From Bog-756 sp963806455 (lineage in GTDB: Bacteria; Actinomycetota; Acidimicrobiia; Acidimicrobiales; RAAP-2): a DNA stretch of 64,000 nt. A program made the position numbers and the translations under genes. Below the pieces are notes generated by a model. The model did not search any database and had not been told where the DNA came from. It saw only the letters and a program-made list of their open reading frames with translations. Positions within the stretch are counted from its first letter, which is position 1, and the number at the start of each line of letters is the position of its first letter. The stretch is from positions 62,001-126,000 of the forward strand of contig CAWDXZ010000006.1 in assembly GCA_963806455.1 (NCBI GenBank), in the 5' to 3' direction. Shown here piece by piece: positions 9,719-18,660 of this stretch.

Positions 9719-10063
9719 GGCCCGATCATGACCCGGATCCTGCTCCGCCGGGGTGTCCGCCCATGGCCCGGTGCGGCCCGGCCGTGGGCCCGGCCGGCGC
9801 CAGATCGACTATGGACCTCCCCACAGGCCGCGGTTATCGTGGGCCGGCACGACCACGCGACCCGGAGGCTATCGGCGATGACCCTGACCAGAAGGCGACG
9901 GTCCCCGGCAGGACTTCCGACGCGCGACAGCGCCGACACCTTGGAGCGTATGCTCGAGGGACCGGCGGAACGCCCCGGCGGTGCGTCTCCCGACGGCGGG
10001 GCAGCGCCGGGCCTCACCCGGTCGTCCGTGTTCGAGATGACCGTGGACGGGAAGGAATCGACC
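9719..10063. other. Intergenic or possible N-terminal extension of the DUF4388 gene
   Basis: No independent gene is seen. The downstream DUF4388 frame stays open across this stretch, and an in-frame ATG at 9878 has GGAGG ten bases upstream, with a codon pattern that is fairly GC-rich in third positions. The stretch may therefore hold the promoter of the hydratase on one side and an extended start on the other. Confidence 0.4.
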
Positions 10064-10912
10064 ATGAGCCACACTGGAGCCCGCGACGAGGCCTCCGCCT
10101 CCCTGACCGGGTCGCTGTCCGCCTTCGCCCTCTCGGACGTGCTGATGCTGCTGGCCTCGACATCCCAGACCGGTGAGCTGCATGCGGTCGGTGGCGACGT
10201 CGAGGGGTGGCTGTGGCTCACCGACGGCCAGCTCGCCAACGCCCGAGTCGGATCGGCCACCACCATCGGTCAGGCCGTCTTCGAGTTGGCCTGCGTCACC
10301 CAGGGCTCATTCGACTTCACCAGCGGCGTTGTCTCCTCCAGCGGTCATCCCACGGTGCCGGTGGCGGCGGTGCTGCAGGAAGTCCATCCCCAGGTCGAGG
10401 AATGGAGACAACTGCAGTCGGTGCTCCCCCTCGATGCCGAGGTGAACCTCGCCCCCAATCCGCCGGGTCAGGACGTCCGCATCCGCAACGACCAGTGGAG
10501 CGTCCTGACCACCGTGGGCAACAGCGGCCACTCCGTTCGATCCGTCCTCGAGAGGATCGGTGGGGACCAGATCGTGGGCCTGCGGACCCTCCGCGACCTG
10601 CACGCCGCCGGCTTGCTCGCCGTGGGGGTGCCGGGAGGCCCGGATGACGCCGGCTCCCGCCCGGTGTCCGGAGGTGAGGCTCCTCCTGCCGCCGGCGGGG
10701 GGCCGGATCCGATGCCTGACGCCGCCGCCGAGCACCCTCAGAGCCCACCGTCGAGCGAAGAGGGTGCGAACGCCTCCGCTGCCCCGGCGAGCCCGCCGGC
10801 GGGCCGGCCCGGTGGCCTCGCCGATGTGGCCATGATGCCACCTCCCCTCGCCGTCGACCCTTGGGCGCCGCCGGTCGAGCCGGAGGACACGGGGGGCAAC
10901 GGCGTGGCCTGA
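10064..10912 (+). CDS. DUF4388 (PATAN-type) domain protein
   Basis: 282 residues. Residues about 10-110 are a DUF4388 domain (SLTGSLSAFALSDVLMLLAS, then GWLWLTDGQLANARVG), a module found in bacterial signalling proteins linked to motility or response regulation. The middle (DQWSVLTTVGNSGHSVRSVLERIGG) resembles the second helical part that often follows it. The last 80 residues are a Pro/Ala/Gly-rich disordered tail. GGAAGGA at 10051-10057 supports the ATG at 10064; a start at 9878 would add 62 residues. Single gene. Exact role unknown; a protein-interaction role is inferred. Confidence 0.7.
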   Translation: MSHTGARDEASASLTGSLSAFALSDVLMLLASTSQTGELHAVGGDVEGWLWLTDGQLANARVGSATTIGQAVFELACVTQGSFDFTSGVVSSSGHPTVPVAAVLQEVHPQVEEWRQLQSVLPLDAEVNLAPNPPGQDVRIRNDQWSVLTTVGNSGHSVRSVLERIGGDQIVGLRTLRDLHAAGLLAVGVPGGPDDAGSRPVSGGEAPPAAGGGPDPMPDAAAEHPQSPPSSEEGANASAAPASPPAGRPGGLADVAMMPPPLAVDPWAPPVEPEDTGGNGVA

Positions 10913-11098
10913 TCGGCCGCCCGGTGCTGACGGTGGCCCGGGTACATCTCCCTTCCTCCTGACAGTGCTGGACGAGGGCCACCAGCGCGGTCACCGGGAT
11001 GACACCGATGGTGATCCCGGCGGACATCACTCGGTCGGTCCTCCCGTGAACCGCACAGATCGTGCCCAGCCCCCTCGCATTCGCCACCCCGGGGAGCC

Positions 11099-11704
11099 TC
11101 ACACCTCCCTCAGCCGTTCCGCCAGGGCGCGGAAGGCCCGGCCCCGATGTGAGACCGCGTGCTTCTCGTCCGGTGTCATCTGGGCAAAGGTCCGCCCACC
11201 GAAGCCGTCCGGCGCGAATACGGGGTCGTAGCCGAAGCCACCCTCGCCGACGGGCTCCGGCGCGATCGTGCCGAGGACCTCCCCCGCCGCCCACAACTCG
11301 CTGGCGTCCGGAAATCCGACGAATGCCACACACCGGAACCTCGCGCTTCTGCGATCGGGGGTGTCGGCATGGTGGCGGACCAGCTCGGTGAGAAGCTTCT
11401 CCACGTTGTCCCGGTAGGTGGCGTGCTCACCGGAGAACCGGGCCGAGTAGACCCCGGGGGCGCCGCCCAGCGCGTCCACCTCGAGCCCGGTGTCGTCCGC
11501 CACCGCCGCCATACCGGTGGCCTCGACGAGGGTGAACGCCTTCAGTCGAGCGTTGTCCACCAGGGTGTCCCCGGTTTCGTCGATGTCCGGGACCGACTGT
11601 GGCCGGGGTTGCAACACCAACCCGGGGACAGAACCGAGGATGGTGACGATTTCGGCGGCCTTGTCGGGGTTGGCGGTGGCGAGGACGAGGTCCAGCCGAT
11701 CCAT
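11099..11704 (-). CDS. rdgB: RdgB/HAM1 family XTP/dITP pyrophosphatase
   Basis: 201 residues, normal for the family. It begins with the substrate loop LVLATANPDKAAEI (SxNxxK type), has the metal-binding ADDTGLEVDALGGAPGVYSAR and ends with GFGYDPVFAP...FAQMTPDEKHAVSHRGRA. It hydrolyses dITP and XTP to monophosphates, keeping deaminated purines out of DNA and RNA. Its ATG at 11704 lies four bases after the rph stop codon, so the two are one transcript, the common rph-rdgB pair. Confidence 0.94.
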   Translation of the reverse strand: MDRLDLVLATANPDKAAEIVTILGSVPGLVLQPRPQSVPDIDETGDTLVDNARLKAFTLVEATGMAAVADDTGLEVDALGGAPGVYSARFSGEHATYRDNVEKLLTELVRHHADTPDRRSARFRCVAFVGFPDASELWAAGEVLGTIAPEPVGEGGFGYDPVFAPDGFGGRTFAQMTPDEKHAVSHRGRAFRALAERLREV

Positions 11705-11707
11705 CGC

Positions 11708-12469
11708 TCAGCGCGGAGCGGGAGGTTGGGCCAGGGTCAGCGCCTGGAGATCGAGAAGCTGGGCGATCCCGTGCTCGGCCAGGCTGAGCATCTCGTCGAG
11801 CTCACCCTTGGTGAACGGCATGCCTTCGGCCGTCCCCTGGACCTCGATGAACCGACCCGACGAAGTCATCACGACATTCATGTCGACCTCGGCCCGGCTG
11901 TCCTCCGCATAGGGGAGGTCGAGCATGCAGACCCCGTCGACGACACCTACCGACACTGCCGCCACCGCCTCCCGCAGCGGGTTCTCCTTCAGGTCGCCCT
12001 TCAGCACCAGCCGGGTCAGCGCGTCGTGGAGAGCGACGTAGGCGCCGCAAATGGACGCTGTCCGGGTTCCGCCATCCGCCTGCAGGACATCACAGTCCAC
12101 GGTGACCTGGAGCTCCCCCAGGGCCACCATGTCGCACACCGAGCGCAGCGAGCGACCGATGAGACGCTGGATCTCCTGGGTCCGTCCGGACAGCTTCCCT
12201 TTGGCCGCCTCGCGGGTGACCCGTTCCTCCGTCGACCCCGGCAGCAGGGAGTACTCGGCCGTCACCCACCCCTTGCCCCGGCCGCGCATCCAGGGAGGCA
12301 CCCGCTCCTCCACCGACGCGGTGCAGAGGACCCGCGTCCGTCCCATGGACACCAGCACGGACCCGGCAGCGAACACGGTGAAGTCCCGCTCGAACTGGGC
12401 GGGGCGCAGCTCGTCGATCTTCCTTCCGTCCGCCCTGTCGGTCCGGCGGGCAGCCGTCTCTTCGCTCAC
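11708..12469 (-). CDS. rph: Ribonuclease PH
   Basis: 253 residues. DGRKIDELRPAQFERDFTVFAAGSVLV is the family N-terminus and GWVTAEYSLLPGSTEERVTREAAKGKLSGRTQEIQRLIGRSLR holds the phosphate-binding arginines. It trims tRNA 3' ends by phosphorolysis as a hexamer. The open frame extends upstream to 12907 without family similarity. GAAGGGG eight bases before the GTG at 12469 supports that start (VSEETAARRTDRADGRK). Upstream, 227 bases to cysM contain a GC-rich tract with a repeated GCCGCAGAC unit and no gene. Translationally linked to rdgB. Confidence 0.94.
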   Translation of the reverse strand: MSEETAARRTDRADGRKIDELRPAQFERDFTVFAAGSVLVSMGRTRVLCTASVEERVPPWMRGRGKGWVTAEYSLLPGSTEERVTREAAKGKLSGRTQEIQRLIGRSLRSVCDMVALGELQVTVDCDVLQADGGTRTASICGAYVALHDALTRLVLKGDLKENPLREAVAAVSVGVVDGVCMLDLPYAEDSRAEVDMNVVMTSSGRFIEVQGTAEGMPFTKGELDEMLSLAEHGIAQLLDLQALTLAQPPAPR

Positions 12470-12696
12470 AATGAGAACCCCTTCCCGGCTCAGATCGTCC
12501 GATTCGGCGGTACTGCCCGGTCCCGCCGAGGCGACCACGCTGATCACACGACGCGTCACCGATCGATGGGCGGCCGTCGCGCCGCCCCGGTGTGGGCAGA
12601 GTAGCCGACCGTGGTGACGGCATCGGCGAACCGCACCTGGTTGCGCCTGTTGCGCCGCAGACGCCGCAGACGCCGCGGCCGGAGCGGGAGGGCCTG

Positions 12697-13644
12697 TCAG
12701 AAGAAGGTGATCCGCTTGGCCCGCTCCTCGACGACATCGAGGTCGTCGGTCCAGGCCCCGGTGGACAGGTACTTCCAGCCGCCGTCGGCGGAGACGACCA
12801 CGACCACCCCCGAGTCGATGGAGCGGGCGGTCCTCACTGCCCCGGCCAGCGCCGCCCCGGAGGAGAGACCGGCGAAAATGCCAACTTCGACCAGACGGCG
12901 GGTCCATTCGATCGACTCACGGGGTCGGACGATGCGCTTCCCGTCGAGCAGTTCGGCTCCGTGGCCCTCGACGAAGATGGGTGGGATGAACCCGTCGTCG
13001 AGATTTCGCAGCCCGTCTACCATCTCGCCGGCCGGGGGCTCGATGGCCCACACCTTGATGTCGGGGTTCTGCTCCTTCAGATAGCGGCCTACCCCGAGCA
13101 GTGTTCCGGACGTTCCCAGCCCGGCCACGAAATGGCTCACTTCGGGGCAGTCCCGCCAGATCTCCGGACCGGTGCCCTCATAGTGAGCCTTGGGGTTCGC
13201 CGGGTTGCCGTACTGGTAGAGAAACACCCATTCTGGATGCTCGGCAGCGAGGCCCTGAGCCCTCCTCACCGCACCATTCGATCCCTCGGCTCCAGGAGAT
13301 TCGATGATCTCGGCTCCCCAAGACTCGAGCAGCTGGCGGCGCTCGACGGACACGTTGGTGGCGAGGACCACCTTCAGGTGATAGCCCTTGATCCGGCTGA
13401 TGAGGGCCATGCCGATGCCGGTATTGCCCGAGGAGGGCTCGATCAGCGTGCAGCCGGGCTCGAGGACCCCGTCCTTCTCCGCCTCTTCGATCATGCTGAG
13501 GGCGATGCGGTCCTTGACCGAGCCCCCCGGGTTCTGCCCCTCGAGTTTGATCAGGATCCGAACGGCGGGGTTGGGGCTGAGCTGGCTGATGTCCACCAGT
13601 GGGGTGTTGCCGATCAGCTCCAGCACGGAGCCGTAGAGGGTCAT
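12697..13644 (-). CDS. cysM: CysM-type cysteine synthase (CysO-dependent)
   Basis: PLP-dependent fold-II enzyme of 315 residues. The PLP lysine lies in GGSVKDRIAL (about residue 44), the phosphate loop is GLGTSGTL and substrate loop PSSGNTG. It is the fusion partner of a Mec+/CysO set, as in Mycobacterium tuberculosis, where CysM uses O-phosphoserine and the thiocarboxylated carrier CysO rather than free sulfide. The C-terminus RAKRITFF is the flexible tail typical of that group. ATG at 13644 overlaps the cysO stop (ATGA), giving translational coupling. Confidence 0.92.
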   Translation of the reverse strand: MTLYGSVLELIGNTPLVDISQLSPNPAVRILIKLEGQNPGGSVKDRIALSMIEEAEKDGVLEPGCTLIEPSSGNTGIGMALISRIKGYHLKVVLATNVSVERRQLLESWGAEIIESPGAEGSNGAVRRAQGLAAEHPEWVFLYQYGNPANPKAHYEGTGPEIWRDCPEVSHFVAGLGTSGTLLGVGRYLKEQNPDIKVWAIEPPAGEMVDGLRNLDDGFIPPIFVEGHGAELLDGKRIVRPRESIEWTRRLVEVGIFAGLSSGAALAGAVRTARSIDSGVVVVVSADGGWKYLSTGAWTDDLDVVEERAKRITFF

Positions 13645-13946
13645 GGGAGCGTGAGGACCGTGTCCCTGCCGGCTCCCCCGGCCACGGCGGGCAGGATCGA
13701 TATCTCGTCGGCGTCCTCCACCGGCGTGTCGAGCGCCGACAGGTATCGGACGTCGTCGTCGTTGAGGTACACGTTCACGAACCGGTGCAACGTGCCGTCA
13801 CCGTCGATGACCTGCCCGGACAGGCCCGGGTACTCCTCGACCAGTGACGAGAGGACCTCGCCGACCGTCGAGCCCCGGGCGGCGACGGACTTGGCTCCTC
13901 CGGCATGGGACCGGAGGACGGTCGGCAGATTGACTTGGACGGTCAC
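13641..13946 (-). CDS. cysO: CysO sulfur-carrier protein (MoaD/ThiS-like) with C-terminal extension
   Basis: Ubiquitin-fold carrier of 101 residues starting from GTG (AGGAG four bases upstream). HRFVNVYLNDDDVRYL and ILPAVAGG match CysO of mycobacteria, where GG is the last pair and is thiocarboxylated to carry sulfur to CysM. Here the Gly-Gly is at 90-91 and ten more residues (AGRDTVLTLP) follow before the stop. The tail would have to be removed before activation; the JAMM peptidase encoded just upstream is the obvious candidate. Its stop codon overlaps the cysM start. Confidence 0.9.
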   Translation of the reverse strand: MTVQVNLPTVLRSHAGGAKSVAARGSTVGEVLSSLVEEYPGLSGQVIDGDGTLHRFVNVYLNDDDVRYLSALDTPVEDADEISILPAVAGGAGRDTVLTLP

Positions 13947-14102
13947 GGGCTCTCCTCTGTTCGCGCTCGCTCACGACGGCCGGTTCGCCGTCCGACCAGC
14001 CCGGCCCGCCCGTCGACGGACCAACGAGGCTCTGCCTGATCGGCCAGACCGCTACAGCCGGCCACGGACCGGCACACAAAGTTGACTTGTTCGGTTGGGA
14101 TT

Positions 14103-14510
14103 CTAGTTGGGCCGCAGCCTGATCGGCTCCTCGGCCACCTCGCCCTCCACGATCCGGTAGCACCGAGCCACAGGCTGGGTGTCTCGGAGGGAGACGATGA
14201 CATAGCGCCAGGACGGGTCGGGCGCCTGGGTCACGTCGGTGGGTGACGGGTAGGCGTCGGTATGCGTATGGGAGTGGAACACCCCGATGATCGAGTGGCC
14301 CGAGGACTCGGCCTCGCGATCGGCGCGGAGGTGCTCTTTTGGATCGACGGTGTAGAGCTTGGCCGAGGCGGCCACGTTCCGCGTCGGATAGCAGGTCACC
14401 ACCTCGCCGGTGTCGGGATCCCCACCCAGCAGGCCACAGGCCTCGTCCGGTAGCCCGGTCAGGCAGTGCGCCACCATCTGATCGTGTATCGCTTTGGACA
14501 GGGAGAGCAT
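14103..14510 (-). CDS. mec: Mec+ family JAMM metallopeptidase
   Basis: 135 residues. The JAMM zinc site is complete: E23 in LPDEACGLLGG, then HSHTHTDAYPSPTD giving H79, H81, S89 and D92 with canonical spacing. In M. tuberculosis Mec+ releases cysteine from the CysO-cysteine adduct. Here it may also trim the CysO tail. A gap of 156 bases separates it from cysO with no gene seen. It is divergent from smpB (56 bases between starts). Confidence 0.92.
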   Translation of the reverse strand: MLSLSKAIHDQMVAHCLTGLPDEACGLLGGDPDTGEVVTCYPTRNVAASAKLYTVDPKEHLRADREAESSGHSIIGVFHSHTHTDAYPSPTDVTQAPDPSWRYVIVSLRDTQPVARCYRIVEGEVAEEPIRLRPN

Positions 14511-14566
14511 GCGGGATGCACGTTAGAGGACGCCGGGGCCGGACCGGGCGACTACGTTCCCATGGT

Positions 14567-15118
14567 ATGGCTGGAGCAAAGAGCAAGGGCGGCCGGGCGG
14601 CCGGACACGCCGGCCCCGCCAAGGGCGCCGCGCCCGCCCGAAGTGAGGCCAACCGGCTGGTGGCATCGAACCGGCGAGCCCGCCATGACTACGACATCAT
14701 CGACACCACCGAATGCGGTCTGGTCCTTCAGGGCTCCGAGGTGAAGTCGCTCCGCGCCGGCCGGATCGCCCTCCAGGAGGCGTACGCGCGGATCATCGAT
14801 GGGGAGATGTGGCTGTTCGGCATCCACATACCCCCGTATGCGCAGGCCAACGGGTTCGGTGCCCACGAGCCCGATCGCCGGCGGAAGCTGCTCCTGCACC
14901 GTCGCCAGCTCGATGAATGGATGGGACGGTCCCAGCAGCAGTCGCTCACCATGGTTCCCCTGTCCATCTACTTCAAGGATGGGCGGGCCAAGGTGGAGCT
15001 GGCGCTGGCCCGCGGCCGCCGCCGCTACGACAAGCGCCACGCCATCGCCAGCCGGGACGCCAGCCGGGAAGCGGCCCGTGAGGCACGCGCTGCCTCCAAG
15101 GGCAGGTCCGGCGGGTGA
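14567..15118 (+). CDS. smpB: SmpB, tmRNA-binding protein
   Basis: 183 residues. The oligonucleotide-binding barrel is seen as ARHDYDIIDTTECGLVLQGSEVKSLR and the C-terminal tail (YFKDGRAKVELALARGRRRYDKR, then DASREAAREA) fits the mRNA channel of stalled ribosomes. It works with tmRNA, whose gene lies 4.5 kb downstream on the other strand. The ATG at 14567 is taken; about 30 extra Gly/Ala/Lys-rich residues precede the conserved core, as is common in actinobacteria. Confidence 0.95.
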   Translation: MAGAKSKGGRAAGHAGPAKGAAPARSEANRLVASNRRARHDYDIIDTTECGLVLQGSEVKSLRAGRIALQEAYARIIDGEMWLFGIHIPPYAQANGFGAHEPDRRRKLLLHRRQLDEWMGRSQQQSLTMVPLSIYFKDGRAKVELALARGRRRYDKRHAIASRDASREAAREARAASKGRSGG

Positions 15119-15253
15119 AATGAGTGGCCATCGGCCATCGGCCGATCGCCCGCCGTCGTCGGAGCATCGCTCCCAGCGCATTTCCCGGTTGTCGCCCGCC
15201 GTGCCGGGTAGAACCCGCCCGAACCTACCCCGACGTGGCATGAGAGGCCCAGC

Positions 15254-16831
15254 ATGACGATGTCCACCGACCCGGACCAGCACGTGTTCGGTGGCCGCTA
15301 CCGCGTGTCCCGGCGCATCGCCGGCGGCGGCATGGGCGAGGTGTGGCGGGCCGAGGACCATGTCCTCGGTCGGTGGGTGGCGATCAAGGTGTTGAGGAAT
15401 CAGCTCGATGATACCGAAGCCTTCCGTGACCGATTCCGTGTCGAGGCGAGGGCGGCGGCGGCGCTGGCGCACCCGGCCATAGCCACCGTCTACGACTATG
15501 GCGAAGAGATCGACGCGAGCGGCGTCCCCCGCGCCTTCATCGTCATGGAGTTCGTCGACGGACAGTCCCTGGAGACACGGTTGCACCAGGTCGGTCGGCT
15601 CTCGCCGGCCGAGACGGCGAGCATCCTCGGCCAGGCCGCTGAAGCCCTTCAGGCGGCACACGACCGCGGAATCGTCCACCGAGACGTCAAACCGGGCAAC
15701 CTCATGCTGCGACCCGACGGTGCCGTGAAGCTCACCGATTTCGGGATAGCCCGGATCCCGGGTGGCACGGGCCTCACCGAGGTCGGTGTGATGCTCGGAA
15801 CCGCCCAGTACATGGCGCCCGAGCTGGTGAGCGGTTCGGCGGCTACACCGGCCTCGGACATCTACGCCTTGGGCGTCGTCGCCTATGCCTGTGTGACGGG
15901 TCGTCCTCCTTTCGCTCACGAGGATACCGTCGCCGTCGCTGTCGCCCATCTCCATGACGACGTACCACCGTTGCCGCATCGGCTTCCTGTCCCGATGCGG
16001 GAGCTGATCGAACAGATGCTGGAGAAGGAATCCGATCGCCGGCCGGCCAGCGCCGGCGAAGTGGCGGCCAGGTGGCGGGCCCTCAGCACCCGATTGGGGC
16101 GGCCATCGGACCGGGCGGCCGAGCCTTCCACCCGGCCGACGGCCACCACCTCGGCGCCGGTGGGCCTCTCGGAGCGCGAGGTACCGACCCGAGTTTCGTC
16201 TCCCCGGACCCAGCAGCTGTCCGGACCCCTGTCAGCGGTTCGCCGTCCCCCGTCGCACCGCCTGGTCAAGCGGCTGTCCGTCGTCGCCCTGATCGCCATC
16301 CTGCTCGGCGGCCTGGCCCTCGTCCTGACGTCGGCGTTGACGCCGGCGGTGGTGGCGGTGCCGGACCTCAAGGGTGTCTCCACCGCCGCTGCAGTGGCCC
16401 GGCTGGGACATCTCGGCCTCCGGGCACAACTCCGGACCATCGACGGAACCAGCCCAGCAGGGCGAGTCGTGTCGCAACGTCCCCGTCCCGGGTCGAGGAT
16501 CGACGCCGGGAGCACCGTGGCGTTGACTGGGGCCAGCGGATTCGTGGACCTGAACGCGGCGGGCGTGGCCGGGAAGCCCGCGTCGACAGTGGTGGCCGCC
16601 ATCCAGAGACTCGGATTGCAGCCCCAGCAGCGCACGTCCGTGTCCGCCGCGCCGCCGGGGACGGTGCTGGCGGCGACTCCATCCGGCCGCCTGCGATTGG
16701 GTACCGCCGTGGTCGTGGCCGTGGCGGTGCCACCACCGCCGACCGTCACCCAGCCGCCCGACGCCTCCGGCCCGGCTCCGATTGCCCACGGTAAGCCCGG
16801 GAAGAAGGGCGAAGGGAGCCACGGTGGGTGA
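15254..16831 (+). CDS. PASTA-domain serine/threonine protein kinase
   Basis: 525 residues. The kinase domain (about 12-275) is complete: GGGMGEVWRA loop, VAIKVL lysine, HRDVKPGN catalytic loop, DFGIA and GTAQYMAPE. A disordered linker leads to one membrane helix (about 341-362) and an outer part with two PASTA repeats (VVAVPDLKGVSTAAAVARL..., then DLNAAGVAGKPASTVVAAI...). The tail is Pro/Gly/Lys-rich. PknB-type kinases sense muropeptides and regulate wall growth and division. The PASTA number is low compared with the four of PknB. WhiB follows about 100 bases later on the same strand. Confidence 0.93.
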   Translation: MTMSTDPDQHVFGGRYRVSRRIAGGGMGEVWRAEDHVLGRWVAIKVLRNQLDDTEAFRDRFRVEARAAAALAHPAIATVYDYGEEIDASGVPRAFIVMEFVDGQSLETRLHQVGRLSPAETASILGQAAEALQAAHDRGIVHRDVKPGNLMLRPDGAVKLTDFGIARIPGGTGLTEVGVMLGTAQYMAPELVSGSAATPASDIYALGVVAYACVTGRPPFAHEDTVAVAVAHLHDDVPPLPHRLPVPMRELIEQMLEKESDRRPASAGEVAARWRALSTRLGRPSDRAAEPSTRPTATTSAPVGLSEREVPTRVSSPRTQQLSGPLSAVRRPPSHRLVKRLSVVALIAILLGGLALVLTSALTPAVVAVPDLKGVSTAAAVARLGHLGLRAQLRTIDGTSPAGRVVSQRPRPGSRIDAGSTVALTGASGFVDLNAAGVAGKPASTVVAAIQRLGLQPQQRTSVSAAPPGTVLAATPSGRLRLGTAVVVAVAVPPPPTVTQPPDASGPAPIAHGKPGKKGEGSHGG

Positions 16832-16931
16832 GCAGGCCGAAGGGCCGGTCGCCGATTGCCGATCGCTGATTGCCGTTGGAGCCTGGGCTCCTCTGGGCCG
16901 GGCTGCTCGCTTCTGACCCCGAAGCTCCGGG

Positions 16932-17375
16932 ATGAGTCGGGGCGGGTCGAGGTCGGATCGATTCAAGCTCTGGGCCGGACGGGCCGATGACAGTCGAATG
17001 CAGGAATCGCCAACTGAACTGGATGACCCTGGTTCACACTCCACGACTGTGGTCACGCCGACGAGCCCGTCGGTCCAGACGACCCAGACCGCGGTCGAGT
17101 ACCTCATGGCGGCGTCGACCGCCTCGGAGCTTCCGGACCTGGAGTCCTTCCTCGGACGACCCCGCTGGATGACCAGGGGAGCCTGTCGGGGGATGGGCAC
17201 TGAGCTGTTCATCGCCAAGCGGGGCGACTCCACCGCGGCGGCAAAGGCCACCTGTAGCACTTGTGTGGTCCGGAGCGAGTGCCTGGCGTTTGCCATGGTA
17301 AACCCGGACCTGGTCGGCATCTGGGGTGGAACGTCTGCCAGAGAGCGGGCGCGGATGCGGCGGGCGGTGGCCTGA
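16932..17375 (+). CDS. WhiB family iron-sulfur transcriptional regulator
   Basis: The C-terminal half carries the Wbl domain: cysteine in RGACRG, then ATCSTCVVRSEC (CxxC and a fourth Cys) to ligate a 4Fe-4S cluster, and the GIWGGTS turn followed by a basic DNA-binding ARERARMRR. About 147 residues from the ATG at 16932; an ATG at 16998 (MQESPTELDD) is an alternative and neither has a clear ribosome binding site. Wbl proteins are confined to actinobacteria and their phages and act with the sigma factor, often in redox or developmental control. Confidence 0.9.
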   Translation: MSRGGSRSDRFKLWAGRADDSRMQESPTELDDPGSHSTTVVTPTSPSVQTTQTAVEYLMAASTASELPDLESFLGRPRWMTRGACRGMGTELFIAKRGDSTAAAKATCSTCVVRSECLAFAMVNPDLVGIWGGTSARERARMRRAVA

Positions 17376-18048
17376 GTCATCCAATGAGGGTGCGTGAAGG
17401 CCGGACGGATTTCGCATCCGTGTCATGGCAACCTCGGCCGCCCCGGTGACCAGACGCCCGGGGTCATGACGAGGGTTTTGGGCGATCTCTTGCATACCGA
17501 GAGGCCACTCTTTCGAGAGAATCCCCAAGTCGTCCTGACTCGTTGATGGATGTGCTGCGGTCCGGGGCGACCGGAATGCGGCGATCCGGTTATCGCGTCG
17601 AACCTCGAAGTCCTCACGATCCTCGGAGACGTGAGTGTCCCTCAGGGCCCGGCGGAGTCGGCCACCGGATGGGTCAGGCTCACAGTTTGTCGAAGAGACT
17701 TCTCCGCTTCTCAAGCAAGGGACGCAGGTTCTCATTGCATCGACGCAACGTGCTCGGTGCAACGGATCGCTCCCTTCTCCCTCTTCAACGGCATTCCGAA
17801 CTCCGGTGTTTCCCATCTGCTCCAGCGGGAGCTTCCGAAAAGGAACTGCCCCGTGCACGTCAACGGGTTTGATGTGTAGGCCTCACATCGGCGCGCTGGC
17901 ATCCCCAACTGGCCTCCTCGTTCACCCGGTCGCCTCAAGGTGGCTGCCGATCGTGCCGATCTCCATGGGCGTCGGGTTCGGATACGGAGCGGACGTCCCT
18001 CGTGGCGCGCACCCGGCACTCAAGGCCAGGCCTGAGTGGGAGGTCACG
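17376..18048. other. Gene-poor stretch of 670 bases
   Basis: Only short overlapping frames without recognisable motifs are present. Base composition is closer to 58-60% GC than the neighbours and codon bias is absent in all frames. It may hold the promoter of the small Cys-rich gene that follows or be remnant DNA. No RNA motif was recognised. Confidence 0.5.
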
Positions 18049-18258
18049 ATGAGGCGGACGCAGGCAATCCCAGACATATTCACCACCTTTCCGGGCAAGT
18101 GCTTTCGGTACGTCGACGCTGACAATGGCCACGCCCGACACTGCCCCAACCCGGTGGTCTGCAGTGGCGAGTTCATCGACAGCAGAGGCAAGGGATGGAC
18201 GGTCGACGCGTGTGACGAACACCTGGCCGAATTGAACGTGAGCCGGGGTGCCGATTAG
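18049..18258 (+). CDS. Small Cys-rich protein of unknown function
   Basis: 69 residues starting MRRTQAIPDIFTTFPGKCF, with GGGAGG six bases before the ATG. Cysteines and histidines (CFRYVD, HARHCPNPVVC, DACDEH) could form a zinc site. The N-terminus plus FRYVDADNGH is reminiscent of short actinobacterial hypothetical proteins. It is the only frame here with a good ribosome binding site. No partner gene adjoins it; function unknown. Confidence 0.6.
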   Translation: MRRTQAIPDIFTTFPGKCFRYVDADNGHARHCPNPVVCSGEFIDSRGKGWTVDACDEHLAELNVSRGAD

Positions 18259-18660
18259 CACCATCGGGCCTGGCGTGGGAACCAAGGATGTCGACTGTTC
18301 TCTCGAGAACGCGGCCCCAACGACCCCACATGGGGGTGTTGGGGCCGTCCTCGGCATAGACCTCCCACGGTGACCCAGGCGACCGTGATTCCCCGACGAG
18401 GCCGCCCGGCGAATTTCCCCCGCGTTCCGAATCGCCGCTCCCCGCGCACGAATGGCCGTATCGCGTTGGACGCAACGGGTCGAGTTCGTTGACGCGCCTA
18501 CGGCGGAACAGAGGTGACCTCGCGTCTTGACTCGCGATCAGCCTGATGTTAAACCCCCATAAGAGGGGTGAGCGAGCGGGAGAGTCGCGGAAGCCTCCTA
18601 TGCTTCGTTGAACCCAGGCGTACGCGGTGCACGTGGCGAGAGTGCAAATGAGGGATCAAG
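18259..18660. other. Intergenic region with a hairpin
   Basis: No gene seen. It contains a strong hairpin (18312-18347) and, closer to the next gene, a smaller CCCC/GGGG hairpin around 18553-18567. TATGCT near 18599 could be a -10 box for the secreted protein gene. Confidence 0.45.
18312..18347. terminator. Hairpin, possible bidirectional terminator
   Basis: CGGCCCCAACGACCCC pairs with GGGGTGTTGGGGCCG with one bulged or mismatched position and a loop of about five bases. No U-tract follows, so factor-independent termination is only possible. Confidence 0.4.

Noticed and set aside
12592..14085. A 497-codon plus-strand frame
   Set aside because: Antisense to cysM and cysO, whose motifs and operon order are clear.
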